Shown piece by piece: positions 26,829 through 36,088 of a DNA stretch of 64,000 nt. Origin of the DNA: Gluconobacter japonicus (GTDB lineage Bacteria > Pseudomonadota > Alphaproteobacteria > Acetobacterales > Acetobacteraceae); NCBI RefSeq assembly GCF_002723975.1, contig NZ_BEWO01000001.1:62001-126000 (forward strand). Reading direction: 5' to 3'. Under the pieces are notes generated by a model that ran no database searches, had not been told where the DNA came from, and was given only the letters and a program-made list of their open reading frames with translations. The position numbers and the translations under genes are program-made. Every line of letters starts with the position of its first letter. Within the stretch, counting starts at the first letter, position 1.

Positions 26829-28018
26829 TGCCGTACTTTACTCTTGATGCGTCCAGCCTTCAGCACTGGCTCACAAACCACGCGGACCTTGCGTCTCGCC
26901 TTGGCGGCTCACCCGCAGACTGGACCATCCGCGAAGTCAGTGACGGCAATCTGAATACCGTTTTCCTTGTAGATGGTTCGGGCGGCTCCCTGTGCTGCAA
27001 ACAGGCCCTCCCCCATGTCCGCGTTGTACCGGACTGGCCCATGCCTCTGGAGCGCGCTCTGTACGAAGCCCGCTATATGCGTGCGACTGCGGATGCCGTT
27101 CGCCCAGCCGCACCCGAACTCTATTTCTACGATGACGAGATGTTCCTTCTCGTTATGGAATGCCTGACCCCACATGAGGTTCTGCGCACTGCCCTGATCC
27201 GCGATGAAGCACAGCCGGGATTTTCCGCCGTTATCGGCCAGTACGTGGCCCGCAGCGTGCATGCTACAAGCTGGATCAGCCAGCCCTTTGAACACGGTTC
27301 GAAATTACTGGCCGACTTCGCTGGCAACACGGCCCTCACCCGCATCACGGTCGATCTGATCCTGACTGATCCGTTTCGCCCCTGCTCGCGCAACCCTTCT
27401 CCCGAAACAGGCCTCCTTCCCGACGTGGAAGCCCTACAGGCAGACAAGCCTCTCCACCGCGCCGTCGGCAGCCTTCAGGAGCGCTTCCTGACCGCACGAC
27501 AGGCGCTTCTGCATGGAGACCTGCATACAGGGTCCATCATGCTGCACAACAACGATGTCCGGGTCATTGATGGTGAATTCGCCACGATGGGACCAATCGG
27601 GTTTGATTGCGGCCTTTATCTGGGCAATCTGACACTTCATGCCTGCGCCGCGCCGGACAAAAACGCTCTGATTACGTCTGAAATCACAGCATTCTGGAAC
27701 AGCTTCACGACAGAACTCCGCACCCTTCTGAAAACAGGTGGTGGCGACGTCTGGGCGCTCTCCGATGAAACGCAACGCAGAGACCTGCTGGACAATTTTC
27801 TGCTCGACATTTTGCGGGACACAGCTGGCTTCTGCGGTCTTGAAATAATCAGGCGCACAGTTGGTTTCGCCCAGGTCGCGGATTATACGCTCTGCGCCAC
27901 ACCAGAAAGCCGCACGGCGGCACGCCGAAAAGCCCTTCAGACAGGGCGCGCACTTATTCTGAAAGCACCGTCTCTCCACACTCTGGAAGACCTGCTGAGC
28001 GTACTGACACTTCAGTAA
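26828..28018 (+). CDS. mtnK: S-methyl-5-thioribose kinase
   Basis: Phosphorylates methylthioribose in the methionine salvage pathway, recycling the methylthio group of S-adenosylmethionine by-products. 396 residues, choline-kinase-like fold. Diagnostic stretches are SDGNLNTVFLVDG, CCKQALPHVRVV, LLHGDLHTGSIM (catalytic loop), VIDGEFATMGPIGFDCG (metal Asp region) and YLGNL, which resemble MtnK rather than general aminoglycoside phosphotransferases. One residue differs from the usual DPEF motif (DGEF). mtnA and other salvage genes are not in the window. Confidence 0.88.
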   Translation: MPYFTLDASSLQHWLTNHADLASRLGGSPADWTIREVSDGNLNTVFLVDGSGGSLCCKQALPHVRVVPDWPMPLERALYEARYMRATADAVRPAAPELYFYDDEMFLLVMECLTPHEVLRTALIRDEAQPGFSAVIGQYVARSVHATSWISQPFEHGSKLLADFAGNTALTRITVDLILTDPFRPCSRNPSPETGLLPDVEALQADKPLHRAVGSLQERFLTARQALLHGDLHTGSIMLHNNDVRVIDGEFATMGPIGFDCGLYLGNLTLHACAAPDKNALITSEITAFWNSFTTELRTLLKTGGGDVWALSDETQRRDLLDNFLLDILRDTAGFCGLEIIRRTVGFAQVADYTLCATPESRTAARRKALQTGRALILKAPSLHTLEDLLSVLTLQ

Positions 28019-28048
28019 GAACTGCCGGAAAGCCGTAAACAGCAGACA

Positions 28049-28086
28049 TAAAAAAAGCCTCGCTCCCGAATACAGGAGCGAGGCTT
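28049..28086 (-). terminator. intrinsic terminator of prfC
   Basis: AGCCTCGCTCC (28056-28066) and GGAGCGAGGCT (28075-28085) form a perfect 11-bp stem. The A run on the plus strand gives the T run on the minus strand, so it mainly terminates prfC. Confidence 0.85.
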
Positions 28087-28092
28087 GAAAGA

Positions 28093-29640
28093 TCAGACCG
28101 AAGCCAGACCGATCTGTTTAATGTCGTGGAACGCCAGATCGGGGTTCATCTCGATGGTGCGACGCATCATGAAGGACGAACTGGCGAGGAAGACAGGGTC
28201 TCCATCCAGATCATCCGCCATGGATGAGCGGTTCGTCATCATGAACATCTCGATCTTTTCACGATCACCGGTAATCCAGCGGGCCAGTGTAAATGGCGTG
28301 CTTTCAAAACCAATGGATACGCCATATTCCCCCTTCAAGCGTGACTGAAGAACGTCAAGCTGAAGTGTTCCCACAACACCCACGATCGGCGGCAGACCAT
28401 CCTGCGGGCGGAAAAGCTGCACGACACCCTCTTCCGCCAGTTCTACCAGAGCCTGACGCAGCTTCTTGGCCTTCATGGCATCATCAAGACGGACACGACG
28501 CAGGATTTCCGGAGCAAAGTGCGGGACACCCGTGAAGCGCAGTTCCTCGTTCTCACTCAGCGTATCACCAATACGGAGTGTACCATGGTTTGGAATCCCC
28601 ACCACGTCTCCGCCAAAAGCTTCCTCAGCCAACTGGCGATCACGTGCAAAGAAGAACTGTGGCGTATGCAGAGCAAACTGCTTGCCGGTCCGCACATGCT
28701 TGAGACGCATCCCGCGCGTCAGACGTCCTGAACATACACGGGCGAAAGCCATGCGGTCCCGATGATTCGGGTCCATGTTCGCCTGGATCTTGAAGATCAG
28801 AGCCGTGACCTGCTCTTCATCCGCCTTGACCTCACGGCTTTCCGTCGGCTGGGCGCGTGGCGCAGGACCGTAAGCGACCAGTGCATCCAGAAGATCGGTC
28901 ACACCGATTTCCTTCATGGCCGACCCGAAGAACACAGGAGACAGATGCCCCGCGTCAAAAGACTCACGATCGAACTCGGGAAGCGCGGCCTCCACCAGTT
29001 CCAGATCTTCCCGAAGCTGCACCATCCGCGGATCAGTTTCGTCCACCGGATCCTTGGTATGCACTTCACGGGTGCGGATATCGAACGTGCCAATAAACGT
29101 CGCAGCACGCCCGATCGGCCATGTCGCAGGCGAGACATCCAGCGCCAGGGAATTGGAAATTTCATCCAGAAGGGCGAAGCAGTCCTGCGCCTCACGGTCC
29201 ATCTTGTTGATGAACGTGATGATCGGAATATCGCGCAGACGGCAGATTTCGAACAGCTTGCGCGTCCGGTCCTCGATGCCCTTTGCGGCATCGATCACCA
29301 TGACGGCACAGTCCACAGCCGTCAGGGTACGATAGGTATCTTCAGAGAAGTCTTCATGGCCCGGAGTATCAAGCAGGTTAAAGACGCAGTTGCCATATTC
29401 AAACGTCATGACGGAGGTCACAACGGAAATGCCACGGTCCCGCTCAATACCCATCCAGTCAGACTTGGTGCGGCGACGCTCACCCTTGGCACGCACGTTA
29501 CCTGCAAGCTGGATGGCGCCACCTGCGCGCAGGATACGTTCCGTCAGGGTCGTCTTACCGGCGTCTGGATGGGAAATAATGGCAAACGTACGCCGACGAG
29601 CGATCTCGCGGGTAATTTCAGCGCTCAGCGCCTCTGACAT
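28093..29640 (-). CDS. prfC: peptide chain release factor 3
   Basis: GTPase that removes RF1/RF2 from the ribosome after termination. 515 residues, typical. G1 SHPDAGKTT (23-31), G2 region with RDRGISVVTSV, G3 LLDTPGHEDF, G4 INKMDR. It has GGAGG seven bases before the ATG. Single-gene unit with its own terminator. Confidence 0.97.
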   Translation of the reverse strand: MSEALSAEITREIARRRTFAIISHPDAGKTTLTERILRAGGAIQLAGNVRAKGERRRTKSDWMGIERDRGISVVTSVMTFEYGNCVFNLLDTPGHEDFSEDTYRTLTAVDCAVMVIDAAKGIEDRTRKLFEICRLRDIPIITFINKMDREAQDCFALLDEISNSLALDVSPATWPIGRAATFIGTFDIRTREVHTKDPVDETDPRMVQLREDLELVEAALPEFDRESFDAGHLSPVFFGSAMKEIGVTDLLDALVAYGPAPRAQPTESREVKADEEQVTALIFKIQANMDPNHRDRMAFARVCSGRLTRGMRLKHVRTGKQFALHTPQFFFARDRQLAEEAFGGDVVGIPNHGTLRIGDTLSENEELRFTGVPHFAPEILRRVRLDDAMKAKKLRQALVELAEEGVVQLFRPQDGLPPIVGVVGTLQLDVLQSRLKGEYGVSIGFESTPFTLARWITGDREKIEMFMMTNRSSMADDLDGDPVFLASSSFMMRRTIEMNPDLAFHDIKQIGLASV

Positions 29641-30076
29641 GATGCCTCCGGCAACGTAGAAAAAATCCGGGACTGGAGCTTTCGCGACGTCCAGACAGAC
29701 ACATGGCCTGTTAGCAAATACAGAGGACAGCCCTCATGGAAGCCTTACCCATCGGGAGGCGCAATGTGCAGAAGACCGCTTTTGCCGTCAAGCATTCCCT
29801 GCCCTTCGGGCCTTAGGTTCGTATTTTTGGTTTTCCCGAACAGAAATCAGCACGCCCCTATTGGGCAGGTTTGGACACAGGCCGCCGCAAACGATCCGAT
29901 TGCACTCCCGGAGCTGGAGCATGCACAGAAGGAACGCCATCAGCGCCGGATCGATCTGAAACATTCCTCGGAAGTTTCCCCCTCAGAAAACGATCCTGAA
30001 CATCCCAATACCACCAGACAGAAAACTCTCAGCTCCCACCAACATATCTGTCCGCTCCTGAAGTTCTATTTATTAC
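29641..30076. other. intergenic region with only doubtful small ORFs
   Basis: About 435 bp between prfC (-) and the small secreted protein gene (-). On the plus strand an open frame at 29764-30087 (107 codons) has a fine GGGAGG site just upstream, and another short frame starts at ATG 29736 with GAGGA before it and stops at 29816. Neither product resembles a family I know, and the composition is not protein-like (many Pro, His, Ser). I leave them as unproven; a decayed gene is possible. Confidence 0.35.
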
Positions 30077-30358
30077 CTACCATCTGAAACCCAAATTATG
30101 GCCAGTCAGACTTCGAACAACACCCGTCACAGTATCTACGGCTTTTCCCGCCGCAGTGCGCTCCATAACAGGAGGCCTGATCGGACATCTCTGGGAGGAA
30201 ACAATCACGGTTCCATCCCTGCAGCGAACAAGATGTAAATGAGGCGGTGGTGGAGGATGATAATGCGTATCGGGAGCTACGAAGGTATTGATCCCGCGAG
30301 CATTAGCTGACGCGCAGGCCGCAGCACAGATCAGAACCACACCCAGCCCAAAGCGCAT
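30077..30358 (-). CDS. small secreted protein of unknown function
   Basis: 93 residues. An N-terminal signal peptide (RFGLGVVLICAAACASANA) is followed by a His/Pro-rich segment (HYHPPPPPHLHL) and a Cys pair (RCRDGTVIVSSQRC) likely to form a disulfide in the periplasm. An AGAGGGG ribosome site precedes the ATG. The His-rich part could bind metal; that is conjecture. No family recognised. Confidence 0.65.
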   Translation of the reverse strand: MRFGLGVVLICAAACASANARGINTFVAPDTHYHPPPPPHLHLVRCRDGTVIVSSQRCPIRPPVMERTAAGKAVDTVTGVVRSLTGHNLGFRW

Positions 30359-30480
30359 CTTTTGCCGCCCCTCTTTGATATGAAATATAACGTATCATTT
30401 AGAGATTAATTGATACAATCAAAGAGTCAGAACGTAAAACTCTGCGCGGCTCTTCCCATTCTTCTGCGAGGCCAAAACAA

Positions 30481-30513
30481 AAAACGCCGGACGGGAGACC
30501 CATCCGGCGTTTT
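30481..30513 (-). terminator. intrinsic terminator of rpsD
   Basis: AAAACGCCGGA (30481-30491) and TCCGGCGTTTT (30503-30513) form a perfect stem, inside which CGGG/CCC also pair. The minus-strand T run follows the hairpin. Confidence 0.88.
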
Positions 30514-30555
30514 CCGATCGCGTTCTGATCCGGGCCCGAAAGCCCGAAATCCGAA

Positions 30556-31173
30556 TTAGCGGGAGTAGAACTCGACAACCAGGTTCGGTTCCATCTGCAC
30601 CGGATACGGCACATCGGAGAGAACCGGCGTACGCAGGAACGTACCCTTCATCTGGCGGTGATCGACTTCAACGTATTCCGGCGTGTCGCGCTCGCCCGTC
30701 TGCACGGAGTCGAGAACGATGGCGAGGTGCTTGGACTTCTCGCGCACTTCGATGACGTCGCCTTCCTTCACGAGGTAGGACGGGATGTTCACCTTCTTGC
30801 CGTTGACCGTAACGTGGCCATGGCTGACGAACTGACGTGCTGCGAACGGCGTGATCGCAAACTTCAGACGGTACACAACGGCGTCCAGACGACGCTCCAG
30901 CAGACCGATCAGGTTCTCGGAGGTGTCACCCTTACGACGGACGGCTTCGTCGTAGTACTTGCGGAACTGCTTCTCGCTGATGTTGCCGTAGTAGCCCTTG
31001 AGCTTCTGCTTGGCCATCAGCTGGATGGAGAAGTCAGAAGGCTTCTGCTTACGACGCTGACCATGCTGACCCGGACCGTATTCACGACGGTTCACAGGGG
31101 ACTTTGCACGGCCCCAAAGGTTTACGCCGAGACGGCGATTGATCTTGTACTTGCTCTCAAGACGCTTTGACAT
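30556..31173 (-). CDS. rpsD: 30S ribosomal protein S4
   Basis: Primary 16S rRNA-binding protein that nucleates small-subunit assembly. 205 residues, full length: N-terminal [36 protein letters not shown] and the S4 RNA-binding domain [41 protein letters not shown]. Codon usage is strongly biased, as expected for a ribosomal protein. It stands alone rather than in the alpha operon, as is common in alphaproteobacteria. Confidence 0.98.
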   Translation of the reverse strand: MSKRLESKYKINRRLGVNLWGRAKSPVNRREYGPGQHGQRRKQKPSDFSIQLMAKQKLKGYYGNISEKQFRKYYDEAVRRKGDTSENLIGLLERRLDAVVYRLKFAITPFAARQFVSHGHVTVNGKKVNIPSYLVKEGDVIEVREKSKHLAIVLDSVQTGERDTPEYVEVDHRQMKGTFLRTPVLSDVPYPVQMEPNLVVEFYSR

Positions 31174-31520
31174 GGGTTAACCCCTGTTCATACATCAGGC
31201 CCGCCCCATGCTGCATGGCGAGCCGTTTTGTTGCGCCGGTAGGCCCTTCCCCGAATTGGAAAGGACGGGCGCGCACCCAAAAACCGGAGCCTGCAGGATA
31301 CAGAAACCCACAATAATGGCCCGGTCGGTACGTCCTCGTTTCCGGCAGTGGACCCGCGCCTAACAGGTCTCATGCTCTTTTGTCAATCAAAGGCCGATTC
31401 TGGGCCCTGTTATTTTCTCGCAGCAGATGCTTATAAAGCGCGCAACCCCTCCCGGGGGGTTTGCGCTAACGGTCTGGTCCTCCCCTCTGATCGGGGAGCC
31501 ATGCCTTTTTGAGTTTGCCC
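31174..31520 (-). other. rpsD leader and divergent intergenic region
   Basis: About 350 bp between divergent rpsD and the Kbp-like gene. It holds a promoter-like pair for rpsD (see 31358-31386), implying a long rpsD 5' UTR near 180 nt with several GC-rich inverted segments. A strong hairpin candidate lies at 31439-31466 (GCGCAA-CCCC facing GGGG-TTTGCGC). No gene recognised. Confidence 0.45.
31358..31386 (-). promoter_or_regulatory. putative rpsD promoter
   Basis: Minus-strand TTGACA (31386-31381, perfect -35) and TTAGGC (31363-31358) at 17-bp spacing. The -10 is imperfect. Position implies a long untranslated leader before the rpsD ATG at 31173. Confidence 0.5.
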
Positions 31521-31991
31521 ATGAAAATCTATCGCTTCAATCCCAAGGCTGGTCGTATTGCCGAAGGGTCCTTCGAAGGACTGATCCAGTCCCTTGATGC
31601 ACCAGCGCCGCCCAAGCCGGGTGAAAGCGCCATCAAGCGTGCCTTCAAGAAGTTCGGCCTCGCACAGATGCACATGTCGCATCTCGTGATTGATGACCGC
31701 ACAATCTATCTGCGCGGCAAGGCGGACACCGCAAAGGCGCGTGACCAAATGATCCTTACAGCAGGCAACGTCGCTGGCGTGGCTGCTGTTGAGGCCGAGA
31801 TTCAGGTGCCCCCCGGAACCCCCGATCCGAAGTTCCTGGAAATCAAGACCAGCCAAAACCTTGATGAGGTCGCCGAGAAGCTGCCGGAAGACATTTCGGG
31901 CGATGAGCTTCTTGATGCAAATCAACCGCTTGTCACAAGCAAGGATGACATTTATCCGGGACAGACAATCCGTCTGCCAACGGAGAATTGA
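31521..31991 (+). CDS. BON-LysM protein resembling potassium-binding protein Kbp (YgaU)
   Basis: 156 residues without signal peptide. A central BON-like region (about 40-95: KKFGLAQMHMSHLVIDDRTIYLRGKADTAKARD.., AGNVAGVAAVEAEIQV) is followed by a LysM-like C terminus that ends YPGQTIRLPTEN. BON+LysM in a protein of about 150 residues without export signal is the layout of E. coli Kbp, a cytoplasmic K+ sensor. The start ATG at 31521 has only a weak ribosome site. A KirBac potassium channel gene lies 5 kb away; any link is inference. Confidence 0.72.
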   Translation: MKIYRFNPKAGRIAEGSFEGLIQSLDAPAPPKPGESAIKRAFKKFGLAQMHMSHLVIDDRTIYLRGKADTAKARDQMILTAGNVAGVAAVEAEIQVPPGTPDPKFLEIKTSQNLDEVAEKLPEDISGDELLDANQPLVTSKDDIYPGQTIRLPTEN

Positions 31992-32048
31992 ACTGACCAG
32001 CCAGAACACTTCCCCGTGAACGTGTCCGGCTAGCATTTCAGGGTCCGG

Positions 32049-33293
32049 ATGGTGGGCAGATTTCCCCCTCTTCCGGACCTTTTCCATATGGAATTAATCG
32101 AACCAGTCGATGTCGAGCGGGTGCGTCCACCTCACGGCGTCGAACCAGCCATGTTCGCCCTCATGCTGGCAACATTTACAATCGGGACTGGCGAATTCGC
32201 CATGATGGGCCTGCTGCCCGAGTTCTCCCACTCCCTGGGAATTTCCATTTCCCGCGCCAGCTCCGTCATCTCAGCTTATGCGCTCGGCGTCGTGGTTGGA
32301 GCACCTCTCATTGCGGTTGCAGGTGCGAAGCTCCCTCGCCGCACACTTCTGCTTGCCATGCTCGTACTTTTCCTCGTGGGAAATACCGGCACGATCCTGA
32401 TGCCGAACCTGCTCGACATTGAAGTCATGCGCTTCATCACCGGGCTTCCACACGGGGCCTTTTTCGGTGTTGCAGCACTCGTCGGCGCATCCATGGTCGA
32501 ACGGGCAAGACGTGGCCGCACGGTTGGACGTGTTCTGTCCGGCATCATGTTCTCTACCGTCGTAGGTTCCCCCCTCTCCACTTACGCCGCCAATCACCTC
32601 GGATGGCGCGCCGCTTACGCTGCAATTTCGCTCCTCGGACTGCTGTGTTTTCTGGCGATCTGGTACTTCGCCCCGCGTGACAAACCCCATCCGAATGCCA
32701 ATGCCCTGGCCGAACTCGGGGCCTTCAAACGCCCTCAGGTTCTGCTGACGCTCCTGACAAGCGCCATCGGCTTCGGCGGTCTGTTCGCGATCTACACCTT
32801 TCTCACCACGGCCCTGTCAGACGTCACACATTTGCCAGACTGGGCTGTCGCGCTCTACCAGATCGTGTGGGGCCTCGGCATGCTCGCAGGCAATGCATTC
32901 GGAGGCGCCATGGCGGACCGAAACATCAACCGAACGATCCTGGCCTCCTTCGCCGCAAGCTGTGTGTTCATGCTGGCCTTCTGGCTCCTGCTGCCCTTGC
33001 CGGTCGCCATGCTTCCCATCACGTTCCTGATCCCGGCCACGCTGATCGGCATTTCTCCGGCCATCCAGAGCCATCTTATGGAAGTCGCAGGAGATGCACA
33101 GACACTGGCCGCGTCCTTGAACAACTCGGCTTTCAACATCGCCAACGCCGCAGGCACATGGCTGGGCGCTTTCCTAATCAGTTCAGGGCTTGGACTTGCT
33201 TCTATTGGCTGGGGATCTGCCCTGCTTTCCGCAGGCGGCTTCCTCGTCTACCTGATTACGATGGCACAGGCTCGGCTCTCCGCATCACGCTGA
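32049..33293 (+). CDS. MFS transporter, DHA1 family (AraJ/YdhP-like efflux)
   Basis: About 400 residues with 12 hydrophobic helices. Family signatures: TFTIGTGEFAMMGLLPEF in helix 1, VVVGAPLIAVAGAKLPRRTLLL in the 2-3 loop, RFITGLPHGAFFGVAALV and GWRAAYAAISLLG. AraJ/YdhP-type members export sugars or drugs. The listed start ATG 32049 has AGGG before it; ATG 32088 is an alternative that removes 13 residues. Its 3' end overlaps the convergent MATE gene by 38 bp. Substrate unknown. Confidence 0.87.
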   Translation: MVGRFPPLPDLFHMELIEPVDVERVRPPHGVEPAMFALMLATFTIGTGEFAMMGLLPEFSHSLGISISRASSVISAYALGVVVGAPLIAVAGAKLPRRTLLLAMLVLFLVGNTGTILMPNLLDIEVMRFITGLPHGAFFGVAALVGASMVERARRGRTVGRVLSGIMFSTVVGSPLSTYAANHLGWRAAYAAISLLGLLCFLAIWYFAPRDKPHPNANALAELGAFKRPQVLLTLLTSAIGFGGLFAIYTFLTTALSDVTHLPDWAVALYQIVWGLGMLAGNAFGGAMADRNINRTILASFAASCVFMLAFWLLLPLPVAMLPITFLIPATLIGISPAIQSHLMEVAGDAQTLAASLNNSAFNIANAAGTWLGAFLISSGLGLASIGWGSALLSAGGFLVYLITMAQARLSASR

Positions 33294-34638
33294 AAAGCCG
33301 GAAACCAAGAGCGACAGAACTGACCGTCAGAGCTGTCGCCATGCCAATCCACAGGCCTTCCGCCCCCCAGTGCTGCTGGAAGGCCAACCACCCACCAAAA
33401 ACAAGCCCGATCAGGCCGTAATTTGAAACGGCAATCACCATCGGCCAGACCGTGTCGCCACAGCCTCTCAAAGCACCACTAAAGACAACCTGAAGACCGT
33501 CCACAATCTGGTAGATCCCGGCAATCTTCATCAGGGTAATAACAAGCGCCGCCGTTGCCGGATCAGGAGCATGCCCCGTGAAATACAGACTGACGATCTT
33601 TTCTGGCCAAATCAGCAGCAACGCCGAAGACAGCACGGACCAGACCAGCACAATCCAGATCCCGGTCCAGGCCGCACGGCGGCTCTGATCCATCCGTCCC
33701 GCCCCACGCCAGTACGCCACACGGACATTCGTTGATTGTCCGATCGCCAGACACACCATGAACAGAAGCGCACTGACATTCACCGCAACCTGATGGGCTG
33801 CGAGGCTCTGCGTCCCGAGCTCTCCCGCACGAAGGCTGGTGATCTGGAACATAAGAATTTCAGCAGCAGCCCCCAGCATCATGGGTAATCCGAGCTTCAG
33901 AAGCTCTTTCATGACCGGCCAGTGTACGGCGGCTGGTTTCATGACAGCCCGGACACGCGGATGCATCAGGCACAGACCCGTCAGGGCAACACTGATCGCC
34001 CAGCCCGTCAGCGTCGTGGCCGTCGCGGAGCCGAACAGCCCCATGGCAGGCAAACCAAACCAGCCATGGATCAGCGCCGCATTGGTGATGCCATTGCAGA
34101 TCGCCATAGCGGGCATGATCCACAGCAGAAGCGTCTCCGCCCCAAGCGAAGGCAGCGCCACACGCAGAACACCAATGACAGCAAGATCAGGCAGCAATGA
34201 ATACAGCAGGATGCGGATGAAGTGACTTCCCTGCGTCACCACATCGCTCGGCTCAGACAGCCACGCAAACAGCGGCTGTACGTTCCAGAGCAGCAAAGCG
34301 CAGGGAACGAAAATCAGAAGCGCCAGAAGAAACGTCGCGCTCATCACGCTCCGGCCATCATGAGCCTCACGCCCATGATCTTCCGCACCCCGCCCATGCG
34401 ACAGAAGCACCCCCGCGCCACCAAGAATGGTCTGACACGTCACCATAGTGGTAAAGAAGAAAGTATTGGCCAGACCGCCAACAGCCACTTCCGCAACGCC
34501 CAGACCGCCCAGCAGAATGGTGTCCGTCACGCCCATCGACATTTCGGAGAGCTGCGACAGGGCCAGAGGCAGAGCGACCCTCAGAAGGGCAAGAGCATGT
34601 CCGCGGGGAGAAGTAGGATCTTTAAAGGTGCTACGCAT
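33256..34638 (-). CDS. MATE-family multidrug/toxin efflux transporter
   Basis: 460 residues with about 12 transmembrane segments of the NorM/DinF type (LRVALPLALSQLSEMSMGVTDTILLGGLG in helix 1; LKLGLPMMLGAAAEILMF and LAAHQVAVNVSALLFMVCLAIGQSTNVRV in the second half). ATG 34638 is chosen because AGGGAG lies six bases before it; the frame stays open far upstream but that part overlaps cysS on the other strand and is not protein-like. It is divergent from cysS. Likely Na+- or H+-coupled export; substrate unknown. Confidence 0.9.
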   Translation of the reverse strand: MRSTFKDPTSPRGHALALLRVALPLALSQLSEMSMGVTDTILLGGLGVAEVAVGGLANTFFFTTMVTCQTILGGAGVLLSHGRGAEDHGREAHDGRSVMSATFLLALLIFVPCALLLWNVQPLFAWLSEPSDVVTQGSHFIRILLYSLLPDLAVIGVLRVALPSLGAETLLLWIMPAMAICNGITNAALIHGWFGLPAMGLFGSATATTLTGWAISVALTGLCLMHPRVRAVMKPAAVHWPVMKELLKLGLPMMLGAAAEILMFQITSLRAGELGTQSLAAHQVAVNVSALLFMVCLAIGQSTNVRVAYWRGAGRMDQSRRAAWTGIWIVLVWSVLSSALLLIWPEKIVSLYFTGHAPDPATAALVITLMKIAGIYQIVDGLQVVFSGALRGCGDTVWPMVIAVSNYGLIGLVFGGWLAFQQHWGAEGLWIGMATALTVSSVALGFRLFSVMRRAEPVPS

Positions 34639-34725
34639 AAGTCTCCCTATCGCAGGCCAGATCATACGCACAAGGGTAACAAACCCTGTTGCACCAAACC
34701 GGCGGCTGGCGCATTGATCGCCTCT

Positions 34726-36084
34726 ATGGCCGATCCCGTCCCTCACGTGCTCCGTCTGCACGATACCCACGCGCGCGAAAAGCGACAGTTCACACCACTC
34801 GATCCGCAGAACGTCCGGGTCTATTTCTGTGGTCCCACCGTCTATGACCGCGCCCATCTGGGCAATCTGCGCGCCATGATGTGCGCGGATATCCTCGTGC
34901 GCCTGCTGCGCGTCCTGTATCCGCAGGTCACCTATGCACGCAACGTCACGGATGTGGACGACAAGATCACCGCGCGCGCGAAAGAGAACGGTGAAGATAT
35001 TTCCGCCCTGACCGCCCGGACGACCAAAGCCTTTCATGAAGATTTGGCGTCACTGGGGATTCTGCCGCCGGATATCGAACCGCGCGCCACACATCATATT
35101 CCCGAAATGCTGGATATGATCGGTCGCCTGATCGAGAGTGGCCACGCTTACGAGGCCGAAGGACACGTCCTGTTCGCCGTCCGGAACTTCCCGTCTTATG
35201 GCGAACTCTCTGGCCGCTCGCTGGATGACATGATCGCTGGCGCCCGCGTTGAGGTTGCGCCCTACAAGCGCGATCCGGGTGATTTCGTGCTCTGGAAGCC
35301 CTCCAACCCGGACCAGCCCGGCTGGGACAGCCCCTATGGCCGCGGTCGCCCTGGCTGGCACATCGAATGCTCGGCCATGTCACACCGGTATCTGGGTGAG
35401 AGCTTCGATATCCATGGCGGCGGCGATGACCTACTGTTCCCGCATCATGAAAACGAGCGCGCGCAGTCCCTGTGCTGCTATCCGGGAAGCAAGTTTGCCA
35501 CGCACTGGCTCCATAACGGCATGCTGCTCTCCAATGGAGAGAAAATGTCCAAGTCCCTGGGCAATTTCTTCACCATCCGGGAAGTTCTGGAAAAGTCTCC
35601 GGCGGAACCCCTGCGCTTCCTGTATCTGGGCGCGCATTACCGTTCGACGCTGGATTTCACATGGGACAAGCTGGAAGAAGCGCGTCGTATTCTGGATCGC
35701 CTCTATCGCGCCCTTGAGCGTGGAGACGCGCAGCAGGGTGCAGACGTTCCGGCAACGGTGCTGGATGCCCTGTGCGACGATCTGAACACACCGCTCGCCA
35801 TTGCAGCCCTTCACCCGCTGGCAGACGCTGCCATGCAGGGCGATCAGGAAGCCGCATCCGGTCTTCTGGCCGCTGGAAAGCAGCTTGGTCTGTTTCAGGT
35901 TTCCCCGGCTGAATGGTTCCGCTCAGGCGTTGACGCGTCCGCCATCGAAGCCCTGATCGAGGAACGTCTGGCAGCCCGCAAGGCCCGCAATTTTGCCCGC
36001 GCGGACGAAATCCGGAACCAGCTTGCCGCAGACGGCATCACGCTGGAAGACGGTCCCAACGGAACAACATGGCGGAAGGCATAA
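34726..36084 (+). CDS. cysS: cysteinyl-tRNA synthetase
   Basis: 452 residues. Class I core: [17 protein letters not shown] with Zn ligand Cys35 and the HIGH-like HLGN (44-47), further Zn ligands in HIECSAMS and PHHENERAQ, and KMSKS in [13 protein letters not shown]. The ATG at 34726 lacks a strong ribosome site; a TTG 12 bases earlier is an alternative. It starts a run of four same-strand genes (cysS, trmJ, KirBac, epimerase) with gaps of only a few bases. Confidence 0.97.
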   Translation: MADPVPHVLRLHDTHAREKRQFTPLDPQNVRVYFCGPTVYDRAHLGNLRAMMCADILVRLLRVLYPQVTYARNVTDVDDKITARAKENGEDISALTARTTKAFHEDLASLGILPPDIEPRATHHIPEMLDMIGRLIESGHAYEAEGHVLFAVRNFPSYGELSGRSLDDMIAGARVEVAPYKRDPGDFVLWKPSNPDQPGWDSPYGRGRPGWHIECSAMSHRYLGESFDIHGGGDDLLFPHHENERAQSLCCYPGSKFATHWLHNGMLLSNGEKMSKSLGNFFTIREVLEKSPAEPLRFLYLGAHYRSTLDFTWDKLEEARRILDRLYRALERGDAQQGADVPATVLDALCDDLNTPLAIAALHPLADAAMQGDQEAASGLLAAGKQLGLFQVSPAEWFRSGVDASAIEALIEERLAARKARNFARADEIRNQLAADGITLEDGPNGTTWRKA

Positions 36085-36088
36085 TCCC

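Noticed and set aside
28762-29637. Plus-strand open frame of 291 codons
   Set aside because: Antisense to prfC; Arg/His-rich shadow of the GTPase gene.
31431-32087. Minus-strand open frame of 218 codons
   Set aside because: Antisense to the Kbp-like gene, which has recognisable BON and LysM parts.
34222-34725. N-terminal extension of cysS
   Set aside because: Antisense to the MATE gene; synthetase fold begins right after ATG 34726.
34639-35037. N-terminal extension of the MATE gene
   Set aside because: Overlaps cysS antisense and is not membrane-like; a good ribosome site sits at 34638.
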